This document shows positions 50,874-60,192 of a stretch of 64,000 nucleotides of DNA, piece after piece. The first letter of the stretch is position 1; each line of letters starts with the position of its first letter. Position numbers and translations under genes: made by a program. The notes beneath the pieces were generated by a model that was given only the letters and a program-made list of their open reading frames with translations, was not told where the DNA came from and did no database searches. The stretch is from Prado023 sp963700395 (GTDB lineage: Bacteria; Actinomycetota; Actinomycetes; S36-B12; CAIYMF01), in the NCBI GenBank assembly GCA_963700395.1, contig CAVOXI010000008.1, positions 186,001-250,000 of the forward strand. The letters run 5' to 3'.

Positions 50874-51917
50874 CTACTCGCCTCCTGCGGCGACCGCCGT
50901 GCGCACCATGAGCTGGTAGGGCATCGAGCGGTGCTTGACCTGGTTGACGGTCCCGACGACCGTGACGCCGAGCTCCGGGGAGCGGAACATGACGGTCCCT
51001 GACGCGCCGGAGTGCCCGACGAACAGCGGCACCCGGCGGAACCCGGTGAGGAGCGGCGACATCCGGAACCGCATGATCCCGGTCCCGTACTCGAGTGGGA
51101 AGAAGATCCGGTGCCAGTCGCGCTGCAGCTCGTCCAGCGTCCGACGGGCGAAGAGCCGGGCGTCGAAGAACGCGTCGAGGAACGTCAGACCGTCCTGCAG
51201 CGTGCTCACCACGCCACCGTCGGCCTGGACGCTCGCCATGGCCAGCGGGATGCGCAGGGGCGTTGCCCCATGACCCAAGCCCGCCACCTCGTCGTAGCGG
51301 CCGATGTCGAGGGGGGAGAAGCAGTAGGTGCCGGCAAGCCCCAGCGGCCCAGCGACCCGGGTCCGGACGGACTCGGCGAACGGGGTCCCGTCGACAGCCT
51401 CGATGGCGGCACCCAGCAGCTGGTAGCCCGTATCGGAGTACAGGCCCTTGCCGGGCGTGGCCGGCTTCATCGCGCGGGTCCACCGGACCACGTCGTTCAC
51501 GTTCCATCCGAAGTCCCTCTCGACGACCCGGGCGAAGGTCGTGGGACCGTCCGGGCGCCTGCCCTCGAAGTAGTCGGCCAACCCGGAGGTGTGCGCCATC
51601 ACCTCGCGCACCGTCATGTCCTGTGAGCGGTCCCGACCGCGGACGACCACCAGGCCGGTGAGGTCGAGGTCCGGCAGGTAGGTGGCCAACGGCGCGTCCC
51701 ACCGCACGCGGCCCTCATCGCGCAGCTGCGCCAGGATCGCCGTGACGAAGAGCTTGGTGGCGCTGGCGATGAAGAACGGCCGAGCCGGATCACCGTGGGT
51801 CAGGTCGATGCGCCCGTCGTCGGACCGCATCCGCCACAGCACCTCGCCGGAGCGTGGGTCGGCATCCACCCTGTGGATCATCGCGGTGATCCGCTCGGGC
51901 GCATCGGTCGTGCTCAT
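50874..51917 (-). CDS. beta-lactamase-family serine hydrolase
   Basis: A 347-residue class C beta-lactamase/DD-peptidase-like hydrolase. The nucleophile motif is SATK (FFIASATKLF, about residues 49-58). The second motif, YSDTGYQL, has Asp where YxN is usual, and GHSGASG stands for the third. No signal peptide is visible, so it is probably cytoplasmic, unlike true beta-lactamases. Its start overlaps the end of the upstream DUF998 gene (ATGA). Probably an esterase or peptidase; the substrate is unknown. Confidence 0.85.
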   Translation of the reverse strand: MSTTDAPERITAMIHRVDADPRSGEVLWRMRSDDGRIDLTHGDPARPFFIASATKLFVTAILAQLRDEGRVRWDAPLATYLPDLDLTGLVVVRGRDRSQDMTVREVMAHTSGLADYFEGRRPDGPTTFARVVERDFGWNVNDVVRWTRAMKPATPGKGLYSDTGYQLLGAAIEAVDGTPFAESVRTRVAGPLGLAGTYCFSPLDIGRYDEVAGLGHGATPLRIPLAMASVQADGGVVSTLQDGLTFLDAFFDARLFARRTLDELQRDWHRIFFPLEYGTGIMRFRMSPLLTGFRRVPLFVGHSGASGTVMFRSPELGVTVVGTVNQVKHRSMPYQLMVRTAVAAGGE

Positions 51918-52510
51918 GAGGCCTCCCTCGAGTCGTGACGGGTCCGGGTCGCCTCGACCGCCAACCACAGCAGGGCGAGGGCGAACATGGCGCGCTGGAG
52001 AACCCCGGCGATGCTCGGCGCCGCGAGCATCCCCAGCGGGATGGCGACCGACGAGGCCACGGCGGCAAGGCCCAGAACCCGCTGGCCCACGGGCATCCCC
52101 CGGTCGGCCATGAGGACGGCAAGGACACCCAGGCCGTAGCAGAACCCCATGGCCGTGGCGAGGGTCGAGTGCAGCGTGGACTCCAGGCCGCTGTACGCGG
52201 CGTCAGGGCGCCATGACCGCGTGGAGAGGGCTGCTGCGCCCATCATCAGCACCCCGTACAGGCCCAGCAGGCCCGCGCCCGGGATCCGCCAGCGTTCCGC
52301 GCTCGCCAGGGCGGTGAGCAGCGCGCCGAGGCCCATCAGCAGGAACCCCGTGCGCGCGACCCAGGCGCCCCCAACCCCTTGGGCGGCAGACTCGCTGATC
52401 GAGCGGAGGACCCAGGAGTAGTCGTCGGGCATCGCCAGGGGGGCCAGCGCCAGGCACAGCGCGGCGACAGCCAGCGCCACCAGGGCGAGAGTGGCGGTCC
52501 GGCGGGTCAT
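51914..52510 (-). CDS. DUF998 family membrane protein
   Basis: A 198-residue protein with six hydrophobic helices and the DUF998 signature DDYSWVLRSISESAAQG near residues 29-45. It is coupled to the serine hydrolase and follows a TetR gene, which together suggest a small regulated unit. Function unknown. The ATG at MTRRTATLALV follows the TetR coding end. Confidence 0.82.
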   Translation of the reverse strand: MTRRTATLALVALAVAALCLALAPLAMPDDYSWVLRSISESAAQGVGGAWVARTGFLLMGLGALLTALASAERWRIPGAGLLGLYGVLMMGAAALSTRSWRPDAAYSGLESTLHSTLATAMGFCYGLGVLAVLMADRGMPVGQRVLGLAAVASSVAIPLGMLAAPSIAGVLQRAMFALALLWLAVEATRTRHDSREAS

Positions 52511-52586
52511 GGCCGCCGCCAGGAGCTGCGAAGGCGCAGGATCACGATTCCGGCAAGGATCACCACCGTGCACCCCTGGGTCGGGC

Positions 52587-53191
52587 TCACGGGAGTCCCA
52601 ACGCTCGGTCGATGCCGGACGATCACGATCCGGGTCGCCGCGGCCACCGGGATGTCCGGCGGCAGGGCACTGAAGGCGACGATGCACGCGAGGCCGTGGA
52701 TGGAGGTCCAGGCGATCATCGGCGCGTCGTCCCGACGTTCCACCGCCAACGCCCCCGCCTCGAGCAGCGCGTCCAGAGCGCCCGTTGAGGACATCCCAGG
52801 CGGACGGGTCGTCCGGGGTGGAGGGCATCACGGTGCTGCGCGCGAACGCCGCATCGAACAGCCCCGGCTCGTCATGGGCGAACTGCACGTAGGCGATCCC
52901 GGTGGCCTCGAAGCGCGCCAGGGCATCCGCCCGCCTGTCCCCAGCATCCGGCACCCCCTCGCAGCGGGTCAGCATGGCGCGGGCGAGCTCCTGGCGTGCT
53001 GCCTGGCTCACCTCCGCCCGCAGGTGGTCGACGTCGGCGAAGTGGCGGTACACGGCCGCCGGTGTCACACCCAGCTCGCGGGCCACCTCGCGCGCCACCA
53101 GGGCAGCCATCCCACCTGCGCGGACCCTGCGCAGTGAGGCGTCGAGGACGTCCTCCCGGAGGTTCCCGTGATGGTAGGTGACCTTGGGCAC
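52587..53191 (-). pseudogene. TetR family regulator, frameshifted
   Basis: N-terminal TetR helix-turn-helix (LREDVLDASLRRVRAGGMAAL and GVTPAAVYRHFADVDHL) followed by a WHG-type ligand domain. The frame breaks in DPSAWDVL. Dropping one of the two T bases at 52785-52786 (extra A on the coding strand) restores TGALDALLEAGALAVERRDD and MIAWTSIHGLACIVAFSALP. A second single-base shift near 52617-52618 would give the plausible end IVGIDRALGLP and a stop at 52587. GTG start. It likely controls the DUF998-serine hydrolase pair downstream. The C-terminal end is the least certain part. Confidence 0.7.
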
Positions 53192-53197
53192 TCCTCA

Positions 53198-53216
53198 ATG
53201 TTGACAGTGATTACAT
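53198..53216. promoter_or_regulatory. possible TetR autoregulatory operator
   Basis: The 19-base ATGTTGACAGTGATTACAT has symmetric ends ATGT/ACAT and 12 of 18 paired positions overall, and ends seven bases before the tetR start. Position fits autoregulation; symmetry is only moderate. Confidence 0.3.
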
Positions 53217-53262
53217 CGCCATGCAACGCGGACTGGGAACCCGGCCGCGCGAGGGTGGCGAC

Positions 53263-53853
53263 CTATCCCTTGTCGGCTCCCTTGGCCGCGGCCTTCTGTG
53301 CCTGCTTGAACGCGCGCACCTCGGCCAACGTCCCGGCGTCGACGACGTCGGCCACCGAGCGGCGCGACCCCTCGTCGCCGTACGCCCCGGCGGCCTCGCG
53401 CCAGCCGATGGGCTGGACGCCGCACTGCTTGCCCAGCAGTGCGACGAAGATGCGCGCCTTCTGCTCCCCGAATCCCGGCAGGGCGCGCAGCCGGCGCAGC
53501 AGCTCGGCACCGGTGGGGGCGGTGGTCCAGAGCGACGAGGCGTCCGCACCGTACTCGTCCACGACCACCTGGGCGAGCGCCTGGATCCGTCCGGCCATCG
53601 AGCCGGGGTAGCGGTGCACCGCAGGTGGTCCCGCCGCGAGAGCAGCGAAGTCGTCCGGGTCGTGCGCGGCGATCGAGGCGGGGTCGAGCCGGTCGACGCC
53701 GAGCCGGTCGGCGAGCAGGCGTGGTCCGGCGAAGGCCCGCTCCATCGGGAACTGCTGGTCGAGCAGCATCCCCGTCAGCAGCGCGAACGGGTCACGGGAG
53801 AGCAGCTCGTCGGCGGGCGGCTCCTGAGCCAGCTGCAGGGCCACGGTCGCCAT
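53263..53853 (-). CDS. HhH-GPD base-excision repair family protein
   Basis: A 196-residue helix-hairpin-helix GPD family protein of the short actinobacterial type. Family segments are LLTGMLLDQQFPMERAFAGP near the N-terminus, RRLRALPGFGEQKARIFVALLGKQ (the hairpin) and GWREAAGAYGDEGSRRSVADV. There is no evident Fe-S cysteine cluster. A DNA glycosylase role is inferred from the fold; the substrate is unknown. It is transcribed alone. Confidence 0.85.
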   Translation of the reverse strand: MATVALQLAQEPPADELLSRDPFALLTGMLLDQQFPMERAFAGPRLLADRLGVDRLDPASIAAHDPDDFAALAAGPPAVHRYPGSMAGRIQALAQVVVDEYGADASSLWTTAPTGAELLRRLRALPGFGEQKARIFVALLGKQCGVQPIGWREAAGAYGDEGSRRSVADVVDAGTLAEVRAFKQAQKAAAKGADKG

Positions 53854-53998
53854 GAGGGCCTCCTGATCAAGCCTCGCCGGCTGAGTCCGGCGTTGGCCCG
53901 GATGCTACCGACCCGGGGACGTCCGGCACAGGCCCTGGCGCCGCACGTCCCCAGCGGTCGACGACCTGATGGCCGATCCGCGACCGGTGGGTGGACGC

Positions 53999-55243
53999 TC
54001 ATCCGGTGCCCACCCCGTGCAGGGACACCGCGGCCTCCTCGAAGGCCGGGAGCGCCCGGTCCACCATGTCCCACGTTGCCGTGAGGCACAGCCGGAACTG
54101 GGCCGGTCGCCGGAACATCGTGCCCGGCATGATGAGCACCGAACGCGCCCGCAGCCACTCGGCGAGGGCGACCGAGTCGCCACCGGGGGCCGTCGCCCAG
54201 ATGTAGAAGGTGCCCTCCGGGCGGACCACGTGGTACCCCCACCCGGTGAGGGCGTCAACGATCAGGTCGCGCTTGGCCTCGAGGCCCACGATGTCGATCG
54301 ACACCGACTCCAGGGCGGCGACCGAGTGCTGCATGATCGCCTCGGGGAAGGTCCAGCCGAGGGAGGCCTGGGTGGAGAACGACGCGGCGCGCAGGACCTC
54401 GCGCTCGGCGGAGGGCATGAGCGGCGAGATCGCGAGGTAGCCCAGCCGCTGCCCGGGGGCGAGCAGGACCTTGCCGTAGGAGTAGTCGACCAGCGTCCAC
54501 GGGTAGTGGGCGGCGGGGCTGGTGAAGCCGCGGCTGTCGAAGCGGATCCGGCGGTAGGGCTCGTCGGACAGCAGGAAGATCCGGCGACCGATCCGTGACG
54601 ACGCGCGGTCCAGCAGGGCGGAGAGGGCGGACCACGTGTCGGCGCCGTAGACCCGTCCGGTCGGGTTGTGCGGGCTGTTGACGACGACGATCCGGGTGCG
54701 GGCAGTGATCGCCGCCTCGATCGCATCGAGGTCCAGGTCCCAGGTTGCCGGGTCCAGCGCTGCCTCGACCGGCACCGCTCCTGCCATCCTCAGCATCGGC
54801 GCGTAGAGGAACCATCCGGGCACGGGGATGACGACCTCGTCACCCGGGTCGGTCAGCAGGTGGAACGCCAGGGCGATCGCGCCGAAGGCACCGGCTGTGA
54901 GGGCCACGTCCTCGGGCTCGAAGGGCAGCCCGAGCTCATGGGTGAGGGAGTCGGCGAGGAAGGCACAAGGGGCGTCCTCGCTGCCCTTGTAGGCGAACCA
55001 GTCGACCGATCGCGGCTCGGCGCTGCCCACGAGCGCATCGACCAGCCCCCGCAACGGCATCTCGTGGGGGTTGCCGAACGTGAAGTCGCAGGTGTCCGGG
55101 TCCGCCTCCTGGAACGTTCCGGCCGCGTCGATGAAGGCCTCGAGGTCAGCGGTCTCCCGCGCCGCCGCCCGAGAGCGCGCGGAGATGACCTCACCTGCGG
55201 CCACCGGCGCCCGCACCGGTTCGGGCGTCCTTCCCAGCACCAT
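53999..55243 (-). CDS. class I PLP-dependent aminotransferase
   Basis: A 414-residue fold-type I aminotransferase. The PLP lysine is K258 in DYSYGKVLLAPGQRLGYLA, with NSPHNPTGRVYG and the aromatic cofactor stack region upstream. The conserved Arg is in the C-terminal ALIMPGTMF/RLCLTA part. The ATG behind GGGAGG at ideal spacing (55243) is preferred to an ATG 13 codons upstream. The amino-acid substrate cannot be read from sequence; the layout resembles aspartate/tyrosine-type enzymes. Confidence 0.87.
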   Translation of the reverse strand: MVLGRTPEPVRAPVAAGEVISARSRAAARETADLEAFIDAAGTFQEADPDTCDFTFGNPHEMPLRGLVDALVGSAEPRSVDWFAYKGSEDAPCAFLADSLTHELGLPFEPEDVALTAGAFGAIALAFHLLTDPGDEVVIPVPGWFLYAPMLRMAGAVPVEAALDPATWDLDLDAIEAAITARTRIVVVNSPHNPTGRVYGADTWSALSALLDRASSRIGRRIFLLSDEPYRRIRFDSRGFTSPAAHYPWTLVDYSYGKVLLAPGQRLGYLAISPLMPSAEREVLRAASFSTQASLGWTFPEAIMQHSVAALESVSIDIVGLEAKRDLIVDALTGWGYHVVRPEGTFYIWATAPGGDSVALAEWLRARSVLIMPGTMFRRPAQFRLCLTATWDMVDRALPAFEEAAVSLHGVGTG

Positions 55244-55347
55244 CGCGAACCTCCCAGGATCGGGCCCCGTCCCCTGACTCATGAGAGCCCTGAGGACGCC
55301 CGGATGTCCATGGGCGGGCACGGCATGCGCAGGTCTGGCCCTGACGG

Positions 55348-56244
55348 TCAGTCCGGCTGCCGGGGATCGCCCGTCACATCGAGCACGTCGAGCAGCCATC
55401 GCGGCCCAGCGACGGACACGGGTGCCACTGGGCTCGACCCACCCTGCGCTGCCCACCGGGCCCGCAGGCCACGGTCGGCGGAGACCGCGACGACCTCGCT
55501 GCCCTGCGCCGCCAGGCGCGCAGCGACCACGGACAGGACGTCGTCACCGCTGGTGCCATGGGGCGCTCGACGCACATCCACCCAGTCCGGGGTCTCAGCC
55601 GAGGTGGCCGCGCCCTCCAGCACCGCCACCACACCGGCGATCACGCGAGTCCCACCCTCCGGCCCGCGCACGGTGACCGAGCGGAGCCCGGCCAACTGGT
55701 GGAGCAGGCGAGTGGCAGCGCCAGCCCGGTCGCGCCACCATCCGTCGGGCCGGGAACCGACCACGTTGGCCGCATCCACGAGCAGGACAGCGGGCCGCAC
55801 GCGCGCCTGCGGCCACGTCCCAGCGAACCCCGGGTGCAGGTCCAGGTCATCCACCTCATGCACGGGCACCCACGCCAGGGCCGAGCTCTCCTCGTTGGCG
55901 AGCGTCCCCACCGGGGCGGGAACGTCGGCATACACGGTGGTGTAGGACCACCCGCCGTGGTCGTCGAGGAGGACGTGCCGCGTGCGAACCTCCCCCGGAT
56001 CGAGGCCAGCCTCCTCGGCGGCCTCACGCAGTGCGGCCGCGACGACGTCCTCGTGGCTGTCGCGAGCGCCTCCGGGCAGGCCCCACGTGTCACCGTGGTG
56101 GCTCCACGGTGCCCGGTGCTGCAGCAGCACCCGAACCACCCCGGAGTCGTCGACAGCGTGCACCATCAGCCCGGCGGCCCCATGGCGACCCCAATGCCGG
56201 TGACCCGCAGCGCACCTGACCCACCCGTTGCCGTCGCGCTCCAC
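55348..56244 (-). CDS. Nudix hydrolase fused to a PIN/NYN-like domain
   Basis: A 298-residue two-domain protein. The N-terminal domain opens WVRCAAGHRHWGRHGAAG and contains a full Nudix box (GX5EX7REUXEEXGU) at about residues 59-81, with REAAEEAGL. The C-terminal 140 residues start AVLLVDAANVVGSRPDGWW and include TSGDDVLSVVAARL and VVAVSADRGLRAR, a PIN/NYN nuclease-like pattern with Asp residues at strand ends. Nucleotide diphosphate hydrolysis is inferred for the first domain. The GTG start is uncertain: its Shine-Dalgarno is too close, and the open frame extends upstream. Confidence 0.78.
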   Translation of the reverse strand: MERDGNGWVRCAAGHRHWGRHGAAGLMVHAVDDSGVVRVLLQHRAPWSHHGDTWGLPGGARDSHEDVVAAALREAAEEAGLDPGEVRTRHVLLDDHGGWSYTTVYADVPAPVGTLANEESSALAWVPVHEVDDLDLHPGFAGTWPQARVRPAVLLVDAANVVGSRPDGWWRDRAGAATRLLHQLAGLRSVTVRGPEGGTRVIAGVVAVLEGAATSAETPDWVDVRRAPHGTSGDDVLSVVAARLAAQGSEVVAVSADRGLRARWAAQGGSSPVAPVSVAGPRWLLDVLDVTGDPRQPD

Positions 56245-56680
56245 GCCTCCCTGAGTACCACGGCCCAGTCGACCATGCAGGATGTGGGCCCGGAGGGGGG
56301 CGACCCGGACGTGCTCCGAGGGAGGCACCCATTGGGTGCCTCCCTCGGAGTCTGACGCGATATCACTGGCCCGACCCTCACGCCGGGCGGGACGAGTTCC
56401 CGGCAGTCGGTCCAGCGGGTGGCCGGCGGGGATTCGCCGACCCGTCCAGCAGACGGTCAGTGACCGGCCACCTCCGAAGTCCCGAACAGACAATCGTTGA
56501 TCTGGACCACCTCCCTTCCTCGGTCCAACTATGAAAGCACGCGATGGCGCTGCTGGCCAGAGGGATTTCGACAGGCGTGGCGGGATCGCTCCTCCTGAGC
56601 GCGGAGCACTGGAGCTCGGCGAGACATGCGTCACGTCACTCGACCGTTTCCCTCCCGGGGGTCACGGGTAGGTCGGAGGG
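56245..56680. other. divergent intergenic region before the PBP gene
   Basis: About 435 bases between the Nudix gene and the PBP gene. It contains a perfect 37-base palindrome (separate entry). A 46-codon ATG frame at 56531-56671 has no ribosome binding site or familiar sequence and was not called. TAGGTC at 56669-56674 would place transcription start at the PBP GTG, allowing a leaderless message. Confidence 0.5.
56314..56350. repeat. perfect 37-base palindrome upstream of the Nudix gene
   Basis: CTCCGAGGGAGGCACCCA at 56314-56331 and its exact reverse complement at 56333-56350 flank one T. As RNA this makes a 17-base stem with a 3-base loop. No T-tract follows on either strand. It lies 70 bases upstream of the Nudix start and 330 bases upstream of the PBP start. 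Confidence 0.9.
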
Positions 56681-58805
56681 GTGAAGGTTGACTATCCGCG
56701 GGACGCCCGGCAGGACTGGACGAGGTTCATCCCCTCCTGGCGTCTCGTGCTGGGCTCATCCCTGGCTGTCGGGCTGCTGGCTGTGGTCAGCGCGGTGTTC
56801 GTGTTCGCCCTGACCTGGTCACGTCTGGACATCCCGCGGGAGAGCGAGATTGCCGCGGCGCAGACCTCGATCGTGTACTGGGACGACGCCGAGACGGAGA
56901 TGGCACGCCTCGGGGACACGAACCGGATCTCGGTCCCGCTGGCTGAGGTGCCGCTGGACGTCCAGCACGCCGTCCTGGCCGCGGAGGATCGGTCGTTCTA
57001 CGAGCACGGCGGGTTCGCCGTCAAGGGCTTCCTCCGAGCGGTGTGGGCCAACCTCACCACCGGCGAGTCGCAGGGTGGATCCACGATCACCCAGCAGTAC
57101 ACGAAGAACGCGTTCCTGTCCGCGGAGAAGACCTACTCGCGCAAGCTCGACGAGTTGGTCCTGTCACTCAAGCTCGAGAACAGGCTGGACAAGGACCAGA
57201 TCCTCGAGCGCTACCTGAACACGATCTACTTCGGGCGCGGGGCCTACGGGATCCAGACGGCTGCCGAGACCTACTTCGGCACGCAGGCCAAGGACCTGAC
57301 CCGGGAGCAGGGCGCCGTGCTGGCGGCGATCATCAACGCCCCCGGCCTGTACTCCCCCGATACCCACCGCGAGCGCCTGGAGGCGCGGTACGCCTACATC
57401 CTGGACGGCATGGTCGAGCAGGGATGGCTGACACCGAAGCAGCACGACGACGCCCTCGGGAGCTTCCCGAAGGTCCTCAAGCGTCGCAGCGAGCCAGACG
57501 TTCGCCGGACCGAACGGGTACCTGCTGGCCGCTGTCAAGCAGGAGGTGCTGGCCAAGGGGTTCACCGAGGACCAGGTGGACGCCGGCGGCCTTCGGATCG
57601 TGAGCACGTTCGACAAGCGGGCGCAGAAGGCGGCCGTGGCGGCGGTGAAGGAGTCCGGCCCCACCTCGGGAGCCAAGCGCCTGCGGATCGGGCTGGCGTC
57701 GGTGGTACCCGGGACCGGTGAGGTGGTTGCCATGTACGGCGGCGCGGACTACCTGGCAAACCCGCTGAACAATGCCACGCAGGCGATCGCACAGGCGGGC
57801 TCCACGTTCAAGCCGTTCGCGCTGGCCGCAGCAGCCCAGGCCGGGATCGCCCTGGACTCCCAATGGCCGGGGAACTCCCCCCACACGGTCAACAGCTACA
57901 CGTTCCAGAACTACGCCAACACCTCCTACGGACCCTCCGTGTCCCTGCTCCAAGGCACTGAGAACTCCATCAACTCCGTCTACGTCGAACTCGAGAAGAA
58001 GGTCGGAGTCGAAGCAGTGCGCGACATGGCACTCCGTGCCGGCATCCCGGAGGGCAGCTCCGGCTGGGACACCACCGATGACCTCACCTTCGTGCTGGGA
58101 ACCGCCTCGCCGCACACCCTGGACGTGGCCAACGCCTATGCCACGTTCGCCGCCCGCGGCGTGCGCGCCACACCCACGATGCTCCGCGAGGTCGGCACCG
58201 CCGACGGACGCACGCTGTACACGTCGACCACCACTGCCGAGCGGACAATCGACGAGAACACCGCCGACCTGGTCAACCACGCCCTGCAGAGCGTCGTGAC
58301 CAACGGCACCGGGCGTCCGGCGCAGGCCCTCGGCCGACCGGTGGCCGGCAAGACCGGCTCCACCGACGAGTACCTCTCGGCATGGTTCGCCGGCTACACC
58401 CCGCAACTGGCCACCGCGGTCACGTTCAGCAAGGACAACAAGGCCGGCAACCCCGTGTCCCTGTCCGGGACCGGGGGGATGCCCCAGTTCTACGGCAGCG
58501 GGTACCCGGCGCGCGTGTGGACCGCCTACATGCTCGCCGCCCTGGACGGCGCACCCGTGGAGCCGTTCCCCACGCCGGCCATGTTCCCGACCGGGGCAGG
58601 GGCCCTGCCCGCACCCCAGCCGACCCCCATCCAGCCCCCTGCTCCGGCCCCGCCCGAACCCGCCCCCGCACCGCCTGCTCCAGCTGAGCCCGCTGCACCG
58701 GCCGCCGCCGCACCGCCAGCGCCGCCGCCGCCAGCCGCAGACCCGGCGCCGAAGCCGGAGAAGCCCGCAAAGCCTGTCGATGCGCCGCGCGGGAAGGGGC
58801 GGTAG
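56681..58805 (+). pseudogene. class A penicillin-binding protein, frameshifted
   Basis: Bifunctional peptidoglycan synthase. It has a short cytoplasmic tail and one TM helix (about 24-47). The GT51 glycosyltransferase domain has AEDRSFYEHGG and QGGSTITQQYTKN. The transpeptidase domain has SxxK in AGSTFKPFA, SxN in TENSINSVY, and KTGSTDEY. The C-terminal tail is Pro/Ala-rich. The frame breaks between the domains near 57481-57500: the first frame ends FPKVLKRRS, and the second resumes SQTFAGPNGYLLAAVKQEV one base over. One extra base explains it; repaired length is about 707. The GTG start has GGAGG too close, so a leaderless start is possible. Probably intact in vivo. Confidence 0.85.
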
Positions 58806-58879
58806 ACGCCCCTCCGCGGGGCCACGCCCACGGGCATTCGGCTCCTGATCCGGTCCCTGGAGGAGAGGCGGGACTCTAG

Positions 58880-58907
58880 TTGAGGGATCAATGAAATCCG
58901 GTAGGGT
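58880..58907 (+). promoter_or_regulatory. promoter of the NmrA-like gene
   Basis: TTGAGG and TAGGGT are separated by 16 bases. The predicted start near 58914 gives a leader of about 84 bases before the ATG at 58998. The surrounding 40 bases are AT-richer than the neighbourhood. Confidence 0.5.
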
Positions 58908-58997
58908 GAGAGGCACGTGGGAACGGCGAGGGCCGGGCGAAACCCGACCGGGCTCGACGTCGCTCCCGTCGATGCGATCATTCAAAGGAGAAGGACC

Positions 58998-59948
58998 ATG
59001 CCGGAGCAGAGGACCATCGCCGTCGTCGGAGCCACTGGAGCGCAGGGAGGTGGCCTGGTGCGCGCCATCCTCGCCGACCCTGAGCAGCGCTTCGCCGTTC
59101 GTGCGATCACCCGCGACCCCGACTCGGACAAGGCTCGCGCGCTGGCAGCGGCGGGCGCCGAGGTGGTCGCCGGCGACGCCGACGTGCCTGCAAGCCTCGA
59201 CGCGGCCTTCGCGGGCGCCCACGGCGCCTACCTCGTCACCAACTTCTGGGAGCACATGTCACCCGCGCGCGAGATCGCCCAGGCCACGGCCCTGGCACGG
59301 GCGACCAGGGCGGCAGGCGTTGAGCACGTGGTCTGGTCGACGCTCGAGGACACCCGCAAGTGGATCCCGCTGTCCGACGAGCGCCTGCCGACGCTGCAGG
59401 ACACCTACAAGGTGCCGCACTTCGACGCGAAGGGCGAAGCTGACGCCGTCTTCGTCGCGGAGCAGGTGCCGGTGACCTGGCTGAAAGTGGCCTTCTACTG
59501 GGAGAACTTCATCTACTTCGGCCAGGGCCCGCACACCGGCCCCGACGGCAGCCTCGTCCTGGCGTTGCCCCTGGGCGGCGGCAAGCTGCCGGGCATCGCA
59601 GTCGAGGACATCGGCAAGGTGGCCTACGGGATCTTCGCGAAGGGCACGAGCCTGGTCGGCGAGACCGTCGGCATCGCCGGGGAGACGCTGTCGGGCCCGG
59701 AGCTCGCAGCCGCCTTCAGCAAGCACCTCGAACGCCCCGTGAGCTTCTACGACATGCCCTTCGACGACTACCGGGCGCTCGGCTTCCCGGGCGCCGACGA
59801 CATGGGCAACATGTACCAGTTCCAGGCCATCCTGGGCGAGGAGTTCCTCGGCTATCGCTCGGCCGAGACAGCGCGCGCGCTCAACCCCGAGCTCCTCAGC
59901 TTCGACGCCTGGCTCTCGGCCAACGCGGCAGCGATCCCCGTCGAGTAG
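58998..59948 (+). CDS. NmrA/HSCARG family NAD(P)-binding protein
   Basis: A 316-residue atypical SDR of the NmrA/HSCARG group. The dinucleotide motif is VVGATGAQGGG (about 9-19), followed by RAITRDPDSDKA and YLVTNFWEHMS. The catalytic SDR Tyr/Lys are not conserved in this group, whose members usually sense the NADP/NADPH ratio or act as reductases. The C-terminal part ends with WLSANAAAIPVE. The ATG follows AAAGGAGA. Transcribed alone; no partner is evident. Confidence 0.88.
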   Translation: MPEQRTIAVVGATGAQGGGLVRAILADPEQRFAVRAITRDPDSDKARALAAAGAEVVAGDADVPASLDAAFAGAHGAYLVTNFWEHMSPAREIAQATALARATRAAGVEHVVWSTLEDTRKWIPLSDERLPTLQDTYKVPHFDAKGEADAVFVAEQVPVTWLKVAFYWENFIYFGQGPHTGPDGSLVLALPLGGGKLPGIAVEDIGKVAYGIFAKGTSLVGETVGIAGETLSGPELAAAFSKHLERPVSFYDMPFDDYRALGFPGADDMGNMYQFQAILGEEFLGYRSAETARALNPELLSFDAWLSANAAAIPVE

Positions 59949-60059
59949 CACGTCGGGCCGGCGTGCGGGGGCGCCCGGCCCTCGACGCGGGGCGATCCAC
60001 CCGCTGACCGTCGGGCAGGACGCGGGGAGCGCCCAGGCCTGACGGACACACTCGCGCCG

Positions 60060-60185
60060 TCAAGCGGCCGCCCGAGCCAGGGCCATCGCGACCGCCTCCT
60101 GCGGGCTGCTCGCGATCTCGGGGCCGTCTGCAGGCAGGGCGGCCATGCAGTACCCGGTAGGCCAGCGACCACCCGGCTGACACAC
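60060..60185 (-). CDS. possible small protein (41 aa) divergent from fetA
   Basis: A 41-codon GTG frame reading MCQPGGRWPTGYCMAALPAD then GPEIASSPQEAVAMALARAAA. It begins seven bases from the fetA start on the other strand. The composition looks protein-like and has a helical Ala-rich end, but there is no ribosome binding site and I do not recognise a family. It could be leaderless, a remnant, or chance. Confidence 0.3.
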   Translation of the reverse strand: MCQPGGRWPTGYCMAALPADGPEIASSPQEAVAMALARAAA

Positions 60186-60192
60186 TGACCGG

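Noticed and set aside
50874..51917. true class C beta-lactamase
   Set aside because: No signal peptide and altered YxN; better described as a cytoplasmic serine hydrolase.
56531..56671. 46-codon ATG frame upstream of the PBP gene
   Set aside because: No ribosome binding site, no familiar sequence, and it overlaps the predicted PBP promoter.
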